This document shows positions 1 through 12,230 of a DNA stretch of 64,000 nucleotides, in pieces. The DNA lies in the NCBI RefSeq assembly GCF_016808335.1, contig NC_053149.1, positions 58,519,922 through 58,583,921 of the forward strand, written 5' to 3'. The notes beneath the pieces are model-generated. The model saw nothing but the letters and a program-made list of their open reading frames with translations. It did no database searches and was not told where the DNA came from. Positions within the stretch are counted from its first letter, which is position 1. Each line of letters starts with the position of its first letter. The DNA comes from Panicum virgatum. Taxonomy: Eukaryota; Streptophyta; Magnoliopsida; Poales; Poaceae. Both the position numbers and the translations under genes were made by a program.

Positions 1-3000
1 AACAAGGTCCTCCGGAGAGCCATGTGTACTAAGTAAGCCTCGGCTGTCAGCAGGCAGGGGACCCTAGCATAGGAAGCAGGGAATGGCTGACGGAAACACC
101 GAGAGATCGCCTCGTGAGAAGGTGCTATCCCGCCAATCAACGCCCTGCGAGGTGGATCTGCGTCCCCGTAGACTCTCTCGTGTAGGGAGACATCGACCAA
201 GTCAACTCCAAGGACTTCTGCAATCATTGCCCTTGTCAAACCAAAGACCTGGCCTCCAAACATGAAATGCACGGCTCTACGCTCGGAAGCAATCCAGGCT
301 GTGGCATAGAACACTCGGACCCAGTCCTCAATGTACCTGTTCTGCCCCATCTCAAGCAGTCTAGGCAGCCCTCTGAAGTGAGAAAAGTGCTCTCTGACAT
401 CTGCCCCTCCTGCTGCTGTCCTCAGAGAGACCCAGTCAAGCACACGGCGAGGGAAGATCCGGTGGCCCCTCCTCTGATAGGTCTCGTAAAAACTGGCCTG
501 CAACAAGGTCCAGAACCTCCTGTCAACACGGCTGTCACGGCCAACTGGGAACCAATCCTCCTCCTCAACGCTCCACCTGAGCCTCTTGACCTTAGCCGCA
601 TTGGCTCTGGTGAAGTTCTGGAGCAGGACCCCAGGCTCCAGACACACGACCGTGTCCATACGGAACACTGTGCGCTCGGCCACTAGGGCCTCGGCTCTGC
701 GTGCTGCTGTTGCTGCTGCGGCGGACCTCCGAGGTGGCTGATGCTGGTGTCCACCTCGTGTCCTAGGTCCGGTGCGATGCTCGGTCGCTGGCGACTCTTC
801 TGCCACTGCTGACGTCTGCCGAGTGCGGCCAGAACGTCGTGGAGTAGGAGAACTCTGCCCCTCTGACTCAGCTGATGGCTCCCCCTCAGATGAATCTCTC
901 TATGTCTTATGTGCTGTGGCCCTGGTGGCCCTGCCTACTCTGCCTCTGCCCCTGCTAGGCTGCTGTAACACCCCTGTGTTAATCGTCTCGCTAATCATGA
1001 GTTAACTCGCTAAGTGTGGACTCAAATTCGTCGTTAACGCTAATCGTGTTCGCTTAGTAAACATCTATTTAGCCGTGTTCGATCTCGTTTTTGTCCTTGA
1101 TCTGAGCTCCAATTCAACTTTCGCCCAAAACGAAAGTTGTAGATCTTTTAATCCTCTACAACTTTTATTTTGGCCAAATTTCAAGTTCTTATATAAAAAT
1201 TTGAGTTTCAACTGGTCAAACTCGGGCTAAAATCTTTTAAGCGAGCAAACAGTGCTCCTCCTGTGCTCGACACTGTGCCCCGACGCCCATACCGCCGCCG
1301 TGGTCGCCGGCGAGCGCATCCACGCGTCGGCAATCGTGCCTGACCTCGGCATCGGCGCTCTTATCCTCGTGGACGCCCGAAGCTTCCCGTTCCGTTCCCC
1401 ATTCTCCTTCCTCGGAGCTAGGTCGAGCTCAAGCGGGCAGAACCGAGCAGAGTCGCCGCCGTTCGTCGCGCCGGCCATGGCTCGCCGCCCCGCCTCGATT
1501 CGTCGCACCCCGAGCTGAGCAACCTCGCCCCGACCCCACTCCGCCCCATCCCGTGCCTGCTCGAGTCGTTCCCCGGCCGAATCGGGCGTTTCCGTCGCGG
1601 CCACCATTGTTGTCCTCATCGAGCTCCGCCCCCTCACCGTCGAGCCGCTCCTCCGACCATCCTCCGCATCAAATCGAACCGTGGTGAGCTTCCGGGCAAC
1701 CTCCTCTCCCTCTCCGACGCCTTCCCCACCCGAATCCACTCTGCGCCGCCGCCGTTTCGCCGCCGCGGAACGCGCCGCCGCCTCCACGCGCACGCCGCCG
1801 GACCTCCCTGGGCACCGCCCCTCACCGCTGCCGCGCGCCCTAGGGCCGCCTAGCCTCCCCGGAGCTCAAGCCGCCCGCCTCTGCCGCCGACCGCCGCCGA
1901 CCGGACCGGAACATCGCCGCCGACCCCGCGCCGCCGCTCCTGCCCGCTTGCGCCGCCGCGAGCCGCCGCTCCTGCCCGCTTGCGCCGCCGCGAGCCGCCG
2001 CTCTAGCCCCCTGCGCCGCCCTTGCTCCGCCCGGCGCCGGCCCCGCCGCCGGGATGCCCTGGTCGCGGCCGGGCTGGCGGCTGCGCCGCGGCCGCGGCCG
2101 CGCCGACCGGCGCCCTGGCGCTCGCGTGCGGGCAAAAGCAGGGGAGGGGGCGGGCCTGGCTCCCTGACTTGTGGGGCCCGGCTGTGAGCCCCCCTTTTAT
2201 GTTTTCCTGTTATTCTTTTTAGCTGAAAGTTCATAGTTGCGTAGAAAATCACAGAAAAATGCGAAAAATTCCAAACAAATTTTGTTAGGATTCTAAAATC
2301 ACAAGCTTCTGAGGAAAAATACTTGTGCCTGTGTTTTGTCACTTTTGCTGTGGTGAAAATTCAGTTTGCGTTAAACCTAGTTTAATTATTGTAGGTAGTT
2401 CCATGGCTCTAAAAAATTATGAAAAATTTGCAGTAGCTTACTCTTGGTATGCGTGGGTCACTGAAAAAGTTTCAGGTGCATAACCTTTGTGCACGTTTGT
2501 GGAGCTATTATTGCTTGTTTTCCTTTTCTAGGGCTAAAAGAAATGCTTTTCTTCATCTGCAAGTGTTAGTATTTTATTTACGCACCTCGTATCAGCAGCT
2601 TTTCTTGTTATCAAAGTTAGCTAATAGATCTCTGTGGCGTGTTAAGTTTTGATCTTTAATTAGTTCCTAGCTTCATTTTTTTTCCTTTATCCTTTTGGTA
2701 ATTGATTAATTCCATGCATGTGTACCTTAACAAAATAAACTCCGGTTTTAATCCTTGCTGCTCTAAGCAAAGTCAGTAATTGTTTTTGAAAGGAAACACT
2801 TCAGGCTAATTTGAGTTAATCGTTTCATCGCATTATGTGCTCATGCATTGCACTGTGTTCTAATTGTTGCATGACATATTTTATTCGTGTAGACGCCACG
2901 AACGACGCTGTCCACGAGCTAGTTGCTGAGCCGGTCCAGGAGCCATGAGCAGGAGAGCAGCAGGAGGTCGTCGTTGAGCACGCTCCAGCTGACTTTGTTA

Positions 3001-4654
3001 ACCCCGCTGACCTGCAAGGCAAGCCCCGGAGCATAACCATAATTTAAATTATTCAATGTTTATTTAAGTATTGTGCATTTATGTTCTAGGAGTTGAATGG
3101 AACCATAATATGCATGTTTCCCTAGGTACCGTGGGCCTATACTAGTATGCAGGTGTCGATAGAAATGCTTTGCTAAATAGGTTTTCGGTAGAAGTCGAGT
3201 GATTACTGTCACTCGCGAGTTTAGGATCTTGATCCCTTAGCTTTGGCTTGAAATGAATTGTTGAGTAAAGAGAAATGGAGACTGGGCGGAAATGAGTTGG
3301 TTTTGGTATGGAATGGATGGAAAGTAAGCTCCGCCTGTGTCGATTGAGGACCGTTCCGTTGTTGGCAGTGCTGATCGAGGATTGAACAGTACTAACCACA
3401 TACCGGAAGTAGGAGGTAGTCGAAACCGGTAAGCTGTGTACCACCTTACAGCGGTAATTTGAATTCCGCCATGCTACGCTGGGCGTGGGAGTTGGCGGGT
3501 GTTGGATAGGATGCCGCCTCCGGGTTCTCCGGGAGTTCACTGCGAGGGGCCCATCACCTGGGTTTTAGCAGGCGTAGTTCAGATGCCGTGGTAATGTGGA
3601 AACAGTTGACGCGCGTGGCCCGACGGGGCTTACCTGTGTCGTGTGAGTTAGGTCCACCTTGCAAGGTTAAATCGGATCGATTCGCCGTGACTCGCGGTTA
3701 TGAGAGCCTTGATCTCTTTGTCACATCGTAGTAAGAAAGTGGAATGAAAACGGAATGGAAAAGACTGGTTTGGAAGTTACTAAAAGATAATCTGTTACAC
3801 CATGTGTGTTTTAGATGAATAGGCGAACTTAGTAATACTTGGTATACTAAATGGAGCTAAAATATTGAAAGTAAGGATTCACTTCTAGTAGCTTTTCAGC
3901 AAAAGAACTCCAGAGCCAAAAAGCTTTGCATGTCTAGGTAATGGGCTAAGTATACCCAGAGTCGGGTAAGCCTTGCTGAGTATTAGTATACTCAGGGTTG
4001 TTGTTGTAACCCCTCTGAGCAGGTTGTGTCCCGGCGGACTTCGAGGAGATCTGTGCGTCCTGGATTGGACAGCCGCTTCCTCCAGGTTGGACCGTCGAGT
4101 GGGCCCCGTCTTCCCCATGAAGATTGGGCAGGTTGGCGTCACATCGGTGGGCAGGATGTGGAGCTCACCTTTTATCGTCGTCGTAGCTATCGTTTTGTAT
4201 TTCGAACTCAGTTTTAAACTTCCGCTGTGCGTTTGAACTCTGTTGTTTGTATTTAAGACTTTTATGTAAAACTGGTGTTGTAAATTAATTTGAAGATTTC
4301 TGTATGCTGGTAACACCTGTGCTCGTCTTCGTACGGGTCTAAGTGCAATTGTGATCCTGGAGTACAGTAGTTTAATCGGGATTTTACCCGATAGCCTGTC
4401 AGGTTACACCGTTTTAAGTGCACAGTAACTTGATTAAGTATTAAGATGATGGTTGGTGCATTTAAGCCGGTTTAATTTGAACGGTGCTGCTACAGCTGCT
4501 CCCTGATCCGGAACGAACGAGCACGCCCCGAAGCCTGCTCCTCGGCGGCCTTGGCCACTATCTCGGCCCTCTCGGCCTCCCTCTCTGCACGGGTCCGCTT
4601 GTGGACCGGCTTCTCGACCACGATCTCCTTGCCCTTCCTCTTATCGCGGCCCAT
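1..4654 (-). pseudogene. Interrupted plant transposon-associated protein gene, runs off the left edge
   Basis: Two - strand coding stretches flank the solo LTR at 964-4494. The right one (4654 down to 4495) starts at an ATG and encodes a Lys/Arg/Glu-rich N-terminus beginning MGRDKRKGKEI. The left one is open from about 899 to position 1 and includes motifs such as RRFWTLLQASFYETY and FMFGGQVFGLTRAMI. These resemble the large grass family annotated as putative plant transposon protein (Pfam PF20167 as I recall it). That family assignment is from memory and not searched. An in-frame TAG near 897-899 separates the left stretch from the segment next to the LTR, so the gene is decayed as well as interrupted. 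Opposite-strand ORFs at 83-686 and 772-1005 are shadows. Function is unknown. The C-terminus lies outside the window. Confidence 0.6.
964..4494 (+). mobile_element. Solo LTR, 3.5 kb, Ty3/gypsy-like (Tekay/Del-type suspected)
   Basis: The element begins TGTAACACC and ends GCTGCTACA, the TG...CA form of an LTR. It is flanked by the identical 5-bp duplication GCTGC at 959-963 and 4495-4499. No gag, pol, primer-binding site or polypurine tract is present, so this fits a solo LTR left by LTR-LTR recombination. A GC-rich tract (about 1250-2190) gives long Arg/Ala/Pro-rich ORFs on both strands, which I read as composition. The length and the stretch around 3950-4030, which contains GTATACTCAG-type text, recall the long LTRs of Tekay/Del chromoviruses. 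That family call is inference. It lies inside the transposon-protein gene described above. Orientation is assigned from the TGTAACACC start only. Confidence 0.7.
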
Positions 4655-5110
4655 CTCGGTGAGTAGTGGTGAGAACGCGGCTGCAGGTGTGCTAAGGTAA
4701 GCGTGAGGCGACGCAAAAATGGCTCGGACAATTCATCAAGCAGTTGGCGTGCGTGGTGTGGAAAACAATGGAGATTGGCGTGCGGCGTGTGGGCACTGTG
4801 TGGTGCGACGTGGAGCGGCTTGGGCTTGCTTGCGTGGAACTGTGGTGGCGAGGAGCTGTGGTGGTGGCGCGGTTTTGCGGCGGCGGTGCTTGGCGGCAGC
4901 GCAGGCAGTGCGTGCGCGGGTGCTGCGCAGGCGCGCGGGCGGCACGGGCCGGAGGTGAGGTGGCCCGATGTGGAGCGTGGAGGTGCGCGGGCTGGCGGCA
5001 TGGACGCGGGCGGCGCTGGAGGAGCGGCAGCGGCGTTGTAGTGCGTGGAGACGAGAAGGAAGCGGGCGGAAGTGAAGCCGGCGGCGCGGGCAAGAGAGAT
5101 ATGTGATATG
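4655..5110. other. GC-rich spacer, no gene recognised
   Basis: This lies directly upstream of the start of the - strand transposon-protein gene, so it may be that gene's leader or promoter. Overlapping ORFs occur in several frames on both strands, all low-complexity (Arg/Ala/Gly/Pro), which is typical of GC-rich DNA without coding constraint. No known domain is visible. Confidence 0.4.
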
Positions 5111-5128
5111 TGGGCCCGACAATTTTCT

Positions 5129-5446
5129 TTAACACCGGTCGATCCGACGCTTAGGTTTTGAACGCCGGTTGATTGCGTCGGTTTAGTTCACCCGAGACTC
5201 CAGCAAATCTGCATCTGAACACCGGTTGAACCGATTATGTGAAGTTTGAACCCGCCGGTTGAACACTGAAATAATCTGTTGATTGCTAGGTCAGAACTGT
5301 GTTATGTTCACCGGTTGATCCGATGCTGTGACATCTTCATACGCCGGTTGAACGCCTGGATTTGACTAAGATGAGACAGAACTTAGTAACGCCGGTTAAA
5401 CCGATGGTGTAGATCCACTAAATGTCGGTTTAACCGGTGAACCCGA
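5129..5446. repeat. Array of CCGGTT-type quasi-palindromes (3' region of Copia element)
   Basis: Roughly nine degenerate copies of a motif like ACCGGTTGAACCGAT occur here, spaced about 20-50 bp apart. The same motif class fills 11857-12230 in the element's LTR. This cluster ends almost exactly where the element loses identity on the left. Confidence 0.6.
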
Positions 5447-6076
5447 AGAACCTTCACTCAGTTCACTCTTCTATGCTAAGTCCAATGAACTTATAAAAAA
5501 TAACTAAACTCAAGTTAATGGACTTGCATAGGCGACTTTACCCCTCAAAATATTTAGGATAGCATACAAGCCTGATAGTTTTTCTTTTCAAACACAAGGA
5601 AAAGCCGCGAATCGAGACAAATCACCAAATAAAATGTATGAGCCATGTCATAGGAATATTGAAGATAGAGAGCTTCAAACTCATCATGACATGACTCACT
5701 AGGCAATAACGCACCTAACACTTTGCTCTATTCACTTCTTATGAATTGAGATCTTGCATATGAAACAAGTCTCATTTTCATGAAGTGATATCCTTTGTGA
5801 CCCTTACGTATGCAATGATGGTGCAAGCTATAACCACATGCGAGAGAAAGGTAAACATGAAGTGCACATTTATATGACAAGAAATACATAATAAGAATTT
5901 AAGTTCTACTTGTCAAGTTTGAACCCATGGGAAACTTCTTCATGATGAGCCTTTCTACAAGCCTAGAGGAAAACAAGTGAACCACCACCTCTAGCTAAAT
6001 CCATGCTCATCACTATCTTACCATGGTTAGACAAGTGTCCTATAAATATTTATGCATTTTATATGGCATAGCAACT

Positions 6077-8607
6077 TTACATGATGTTTGCCGCATCTAA
6101 AACATTTAACTCATTTCTTAGCCTAACAAATGTACTCTCGTCTAAAGGTTTTGTGAAAATATCTGTCAATTGCTCCTCGGATCTCACACCTTGAAGAGAT
6201 ATGTCTCCTTTAGCTTCGTGATCACGCAAGAAGTGATGGCGAATATCAATGTGCTTTGTGCGAGAGTGATGAACCGGATTTTTGGCAATTTTTATGGCAC
6301 TTTTATTGTCACAAAGGAGTGGAATCCTATCTAGGTTCACACCAAAGTCCAAAAGGGTTTGCTTCATATATAGGATTTGGGCACAACATGCACCGGCCGC
6401 TATATATTCCGCTTCCGCGGTGGACAAAACCACGAAATTTTGCTTCTTACTGGACCAAGAAATTAGAGAACGCCCAAGCAAGTGGCAACCCCCGGAGGTA
6501 CTCTTGCGATCCACACGGCTTCCGGCAAAATCCGAGTCCGAGTATCCCAAGAGATCTAAGCTAGCGCCCTTGGGGTACCACAAGCCTATGCTTGGGGTGT
6601 GCTTGAGATACCGAAGAATCCTATTCACAGCCGAGAGGTGTGATTCCTTTGGGTTTGCTTGAAAGCGGGCATACAAGCACACACTAAACATTATATTGGG
6701 TCTAGATACGGTAAGATAAAGCAAAGATCCTATCATAGAACGATGAGGGATTGATCAACTGGTTTACCGTCCACATCCAAGTCGAGATGCCCATTGGTTG
6801 CCATGGGTGTCTTGATCGGCTTGCATTCATCCATCTTGAACTTCTTCAAGATATCTTTAGTATATTTTTATTGAGAGATGAATATCCCTTCCTTCAATTG
6901 TTTGACTTGAAAACCAAGGAAGAAGGTCAATTCGCCGATTATGGATATCTCGAATTCCCTAGACATCATGGTAGCAAACTCATGGCTTAGTAAATCATTA
7001 GTTGAGCTAAAGATAATATCGTCAACATAAATTTGACAAATGAAAAGATCCCCGTTGATGTCTTTTGTGAACAATGTGGTGTCCACCCTCCCGATCTTAA
7101 AGCCTTGCATGATTAGGAAGTCACGAAGCCTCTCATACCAAGCCCTTGGAGCTTGTTTGAGCCCATAGAGTACCTTGTGCAACCTATAAACATGGTTAAG
7201 ATTCCTCGGATCTTCAAACCCCGGAGATTACTCAACATAAACAAGTTCGTTAATAAAGCCATTTAAGAATGCACTTTTCACATCCATTTGATATAATTTG
7301 ATATTATGATGAGAAGATTAAGCAAGAAGGATGCGGATAGCTTCAAGTCTTGCAACCGGAGCAAAAGTTTCACCAAAATCCAAACATTCGACTTGAGAAA
7401 ACCCTTTTGTCACAAGTCTTGCTTTATTGCGTACCACCACCCCATGTTTATCTTGCTTGTTTCGGAAGACCCACTTAGTGCCGATGATGTTCTTGTTTTT
7501 CGGAGGAGCTTCGAGGACCCAAACTTCATTGCGGGTGAAGTTGTTCAATTCTTCTTGCATGGTCATCACCCAATCCGAGTCCTCAAACGCTTCCTCTATG
7601 CTAGTGGGTTCAATACAAGAAATAAACGAGTAATTTTTGCAAAATGAAGCATGCTTAGAACCAGTTCTTACTCCCTTGGAAGGACTATCAATGATTTGAT
7701 CAATTGGATGATCTTTGGAGATACGACCACACTTCACTAGCGGTACATGCGTGGATGTTTGTTGAGGTGTATCATGGATGACTTGTGCTTGTGGTGGAAT
7801 ATTTTGCTCTTCTTGTTCTTGCACTTGGGGTGTTGGCGTTGGAACACTTTCTTGAGATTGTAGATCATCTTTTTCTTTATCTTCATCCACTTGGGGTGCC
7901 ATGGAGGTGCTTGGTGTAGACGAGGAAGGTCCTCCCCCTTGATCATTGCATTCATGCACCTCTTCCGGCTTGATGTCCCCAATGGACATCTTCTTCAAAG
8001 CTACTTCAATCTCCTCATCACCTACATTGTCATAGCCAATAATCTCCTCTTGGGAGCCATTAGATTCATCAAACTCCACATCACATGTTTCTTCAACTAA
8101 CCCAGAGGTTTGATTGAATACTCTATATGCTTTGGAGTTTGATGCATAACCAAGAAAGAATCCTTCATCACATCTACTCTCAAACTTACCGAGCCTTTTC
8201 TTCTTATAAATGAAGCATTTGCAACCAAAGACTCGAAAGTAGGAGATGTTTGGTTTCTTTCTGGTGATGAGTTCATATGGCGTTTTCTTGATGAGTTGGT
8301 GGAGATACACCCGGTTGGATGCATACCAAGCCGTATTGATTGCTTCTGCCCAAAACCTCACGGACGTGCCATAATCATCCAACATTGCTCTTGTTAGAGT
8401 GATTAGTGTTTTGTTCTTTCTTTCCCCCACTCCATTTTGTTGAGGCGTGTAGGTGGCGGAAAACTCATGCTTGATACCCTCTTCATCGCACCATTCTTCA
8501 ATCTTCATATTCTTGAACTTGGTGAAGAGGCATGTCATGGGGCTTGTTTGCTTTGAAGAGAAATCCACCAAGTAAATGTTGACATGCCTAAACCCCATAA
8601 ATACCAA
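6077..8607 (-). pseudogene. Copia pol remnant: integrase C-terminal part, reverse transcriptase, RNase H
   Basis: Decayed polyprotein segment. The first stretch (8607-7318) has the integrase motif YTPQQNGVGERKNKT, the C-terminal motif RVFGCKCF, a low-complexity linker, and the start of the reverse transcriptase domain (WVFRNKQDKHG, FAPVARLEAIR). The second (7182-6868) carries KVLYGLKQAPRAWY and the catalytic YVDDI. The third (6736-6077) is RNase H, with DSDFAGSR, STAEAEYIAA and CDNKSAIKIAKNPV, ending LTDIFTKPL-like. Stops and frame changes separate the three. The integrase HHCC zinc finger and the first two acidic residues of the D,D,E triad are absent, consistent with an internal deletion near 8530-8570. 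It cannot encode an active integrase. Confidence 0.85.
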
Positions 8608-8639
8608 AGACTTATCTTCTTCAAAGGTTACTACAACAC

Positions 8640-11023
8640 CATTCTTGTCAAAGGTACACTTTAGTCCAAGATCACATAATTGAGCAATTGAATAAGATTA
8701 AAACTAAGTGATTCTACAAATAAGACATTGGAAATGGATAAATCTTTAGAAATTACTATTCTACCCAAACCTAAAATTCCCCCCTTGAGTTATCACCATA
8801 GGTGACATGTTCATGATAGCCGGGATCTTCAAGAGAGGTGAACATGCTATCATTGCCGATCATGTGTTGAGAGCAACCGCTATTAAGTACCTAATATTTT
8901 CCACCGGCTTTGTAGTTCACCTACACAAATGAGAATCATTTTTGAGTTTTTGGAACCCAAACGAGCTTTGGGCCTTGCACATGTGTGACAAGAGTTTTGG
9001 GGACCCAAAGTTGCTTGGGGAGCTTCTTCTTTACTTCCTTTGTGACCTTGCCAATGAATTTGGCATTCACCTTGCCCTTTACCTTACTCAAAAGAAAATG
9101 GTTATTTTGATGCATAGATGAGTAATTTTTAGGTAAAGTAGGGAGAGGACGTGATGGCAAGGGACACTCCCTAGTGTGGTGCCCGGTGACTTGGCAATGT
9201 TGACAACATGATCCGACTTCTTTAATGAAGCTAGTCTTGATCTCCGGAGAAGGAGTAGTGCCTTGGTTTGGTTCCGGAAATGAACCAAGACTTCTCTTGC
9301 CATAGTCACGAGCATTGTTGAAGAGAATTTTCTTGTGGATGTATTCTCCTCGTGAGAGCTTGCCACTTGATCCATCAATTCATTTTCCCTAGAGGGAGCA
9401 AGCTTGGGCAAAACATTAGTAGCATTTGCAACAATGAGTAGATTATCACATGAAGTAGAAGCATTGACCTTTTCAACATTTTCATTGATAGAGTTCTCAA
9501 GACTCGGGTCAATTGCTTCATAGGAAAACTCAAGCTCTTGATATTTGTGAGCCAACTCCCTATGCTCTTGCTTGAGTTTCTTGTGGCTCTCTTCAACTTG
9601 CTTAGCAAGTGCTAGTGACTCATTATGCTCTTTAAGCAAGTCATTGTACTTGCCAAGCAAATCAGAGTGAGCTAACTCTAGCTTGGCATGAGTGCTCTCA
9701 AGGTGCTTGACCTTGCCCTTTTCCCTCTTGATGACGGATGTATACTCATTGATGAGGTTAGCAAATTCATTTAGATCAAGCTCATCATCACTATCACTAT
9801 CCTCCTCACATACCTTTATGTTACCTTTTGTCATGAGGCACATAGGAGGTGGAGGTAACAATGGTTCTTTATTTGTGAGAGCAATGGTGACGATATCTTC
9901 ATCATCACTTTATTCTTCACTTGATGAGACATCGGTCACCCATTCTTTTTTTTCCACCAAGAAGCTTCTCTTGGTGTTGCCTTTCTTCTTTGGGAAGAGC
10001 TTGGTCGTCTTCTCATGGCTCTTCTTCTTCCCATATTTCTTGTTCTTGATCTTCATCTCATCTTCTTCATCATCGCTCGAATCATGGCGATGCTTGTTCT
10101 TGCTTTCTTTCTTTCTTTTGTCTGGCTTGGGGCAATTTGGAGAGATGTGACCATTTTCTCCACAATTGTAACAAGTTTTGCTCTTCGAATCTCCTCTTGG
10201 CCGGAATATTTTTTCTTTTAGGGTCAAAATTGTAACCCCTCTTGTTGATCTTGTCACTCAAGCGTGTGACCTTTCTCATCATGAGGGCAAGTTCTCCATC
10301 ATCATCTTCATCATCTGATGTGCTTTCTTGATGATGATCTTCTTCATCGCTTGGGCTTGATTCTTGCTTGATCATCTTGAGCTTGCGGTGCTTGTTGGCC
10401 TTGGTCTTGAGAGTAATTGATTTGCTTGAAGTTGGCTCTTCGGACAAACCAAGAATACCCATTTCATGAGCGCGAATTTCGCCCACAAGTTCTCCCACTT
10501 CCATTGTATCAAGATTCTCCTTTTGAAGCATAGCATTGATGATGTTGTACTTGGGCTTCGGAAGGAGCATGAGTATCTTGCGGTTGATGAAGCCACTGTC
10601 AATTTTAGATATTTCAAGCGCATTAATGTTCTTGACAATGATATTCAAGCGAGAATACATATCATTTCAATTTTCATGAGCTAGTATTTTAAAAGAATAA
10701 TACTTAGCTCTAAACAAGTGATATTTTTACTCACGAACTTTAGTGGAGCGTTCATGAATTTCAATGAGCTCCTTCCAAATATCATTTGTCAAGTCCATGC
10801 CATTAACTCTACCAATGACTTCCTCACTAACGGCTTCGAAAATTGCATTTCTAGCCTTAGCATTCCACTTGAGTTGTTCCGAGGTGGGAGTTCCGGTGAA
10901 CCCGGTCTTTATTGTTAACCACACTTCGGGGGCAATCGCATCAAGGTATGCGGCCATGCGAACTTTCCAATAAGCAAAGTTCTTGCCCTCGAAGTGAGGA
11001 GCCGTACCACCCATCTTGGCCAT
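8640..11023 (-). pseudogene. Copia gag and protease remnant
   Basis: The N-terminal gag (11023-10727) begins MAKMGGTAPHFEGKN and matches the UBN2/copia gag style (FAYWKVRMAAYL). It is followed by a second stretch in another frame (10660-10082), the CCHC knuckle CYNCGENGHISPNC (in the 10257-9910 frame), and a long Lys/Glu/Leu coiled coil (9861-9088). Between 8935 and about 8640 protease-like text remains in the - strand but is broken. Several frame changes make it non-functional. In this lineage the knuckle binds RNA and the coiled coil is thought to aid particle assembly. That role is family knowledge and is not shown here. Confidence 0.8.
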
Positions 11024-11065
11024 ATCTCTAGGCGGCGAAGCCTAATGATTCAAATGAACAACGAG

Positions 11066-11077
11066 GCTCTGATACCA
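11066..11077 (-). other. Primer-binding site, complementary to initiator tRNA-Met
   Basis: On the - strand this reads TGGTATCAGAGC, the classic Copia primer-binding site. It is separated from the LTR end (CTTACA) by two bases, which fixes the - orientation and the LTR boundary. Confidence 0.9.
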
Positions 11078-11798
11078 ATTGTAAGGATCGATGGACCAAG
11101 AGGGGGGTGGATCGGGCCTTTTTCAAATTTCTAAAACAAAATAAAGCAACATTAACCTATGCAATGCTAGTAAGGCTCAATTCACCAACCGGCTAACTAA
11201 GCAACCTACACAAGCTATAAAGGATACAACAAGATATAAAGCTAAGCAAGGTAGAGCTAAGTTATGATCTCGAGAGTTAAGCACATGAATAAATTGCATG
11301 AAAGTAAGTGCTTGAATGTAAATAGTTGGTAAGAGACGATCGGATTTTTTCCCGTAGTGTCGATGTGTTGGCACACACCCCTAATCCACGTTGTGACACT
11401 CACTAAGAGTCTTGTCACCTCCCATGTCACCAAGACAAGAGTGCTCACTAAGAGTCTTCGTTCACCATCCCGGCGTGGTGGAGCTCAAGCCACGTACAAT
11501 CTTCTTTGGGCTCCCACAATCAACTTGGCAAGCTCCGTAAGAAGCACCTCAATCACCAAGAATGCCTAGGTGATGCCAATCACCAAGAGTAACAATTTAG
11601 GGCCTTCACTTGAGCAACAACCGATCACCAAGAACGGATGCACACAAGTTTCTCTCTACTCAAGTCCTTAGCCTTGTTTCTTAGATGATTGAATGATCAA
11701 ATGAGTGGAATGTGAAGCTCAAGGTGGCTCTCAACAAAAGAATGAGTGTATGAGGGTTGTCTGGTGTCAAGAGTTTGTAAAATGATCCATTGGAGGGG

Positions 11799-11806
11799 TA
11801 TATATA
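11799..11806 (-). promoter_or_regulatory. LTR TATA box
   Basis: The octamer TATATATA followed on the - strand by a C-rich stretch (ACCCCTCC) lies about 720 bp before the primer-binding site. It is the expected core promoter of the element. The palindrome array begins about 50 bp upstream. Confidence 0.55.
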
Positions 11807-11856
11807 GGCAGCTCACGTGGATAGAGCCGTTGGATAAAAGCTGCCAGAAAAGTACG

Positions 11857-12230
11857 CAACGCCGGTTAATCCGACGGCCCTCCAAAAGTCATCGTCGGTT
11901 GAACCGATGAATGTGAACTGTCATTTTGAAAAACTAGCCGTTACTGCTCTGGCAATTTAACCGACGTATCATCGGTTTAACTAGTGAATGTAGCTGTCGC
12001 ATGATTAACTGAAAAACCAACTCTCTGGACAACTACACCGACGTTAGCTCAAATCCATCGTCGGTTTAACCGGTGAGTATAAGCTCAGAAACCCCTGGAA
12101 AACAAACATTCTAGACAACTGCACCGACGTTAATTTCAAATATCGTCGGTTTAACCGGTGTACTCAGTGTCCATGCTTCAGTGACAGCGTTTAACCGACG
12201 TATAGAAACTTGAAGGCGTCGGTTAAATCG
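11857..12230. repeat. Array of CGGTTTAACCGACG-type quasi-palindromes upstream of the LTR TATA
   Basis: About ten copies occur, for example GTCGGTTTAACCGGTG, ACACCGACGTTA and ACGCCGGTTAATCCGACG. They often come in pairs in opposite orientation. They sit 50-430 bp upstream of the TATA box in the element's transcription sense. Confidence 0.7.

Noticed and set aside
1227..2342. Several overlapping ORFs on both strands (up to 188 codons)
   Set aside because: They lie in a GC-rich part of the solo LTR, have only Arg/Ala/Pro-rich composition and no domain.
7306..7647. 113-codon + ORF and neighbours
   Set aside because: Antisense of Copia reverse transcriptase and linker.
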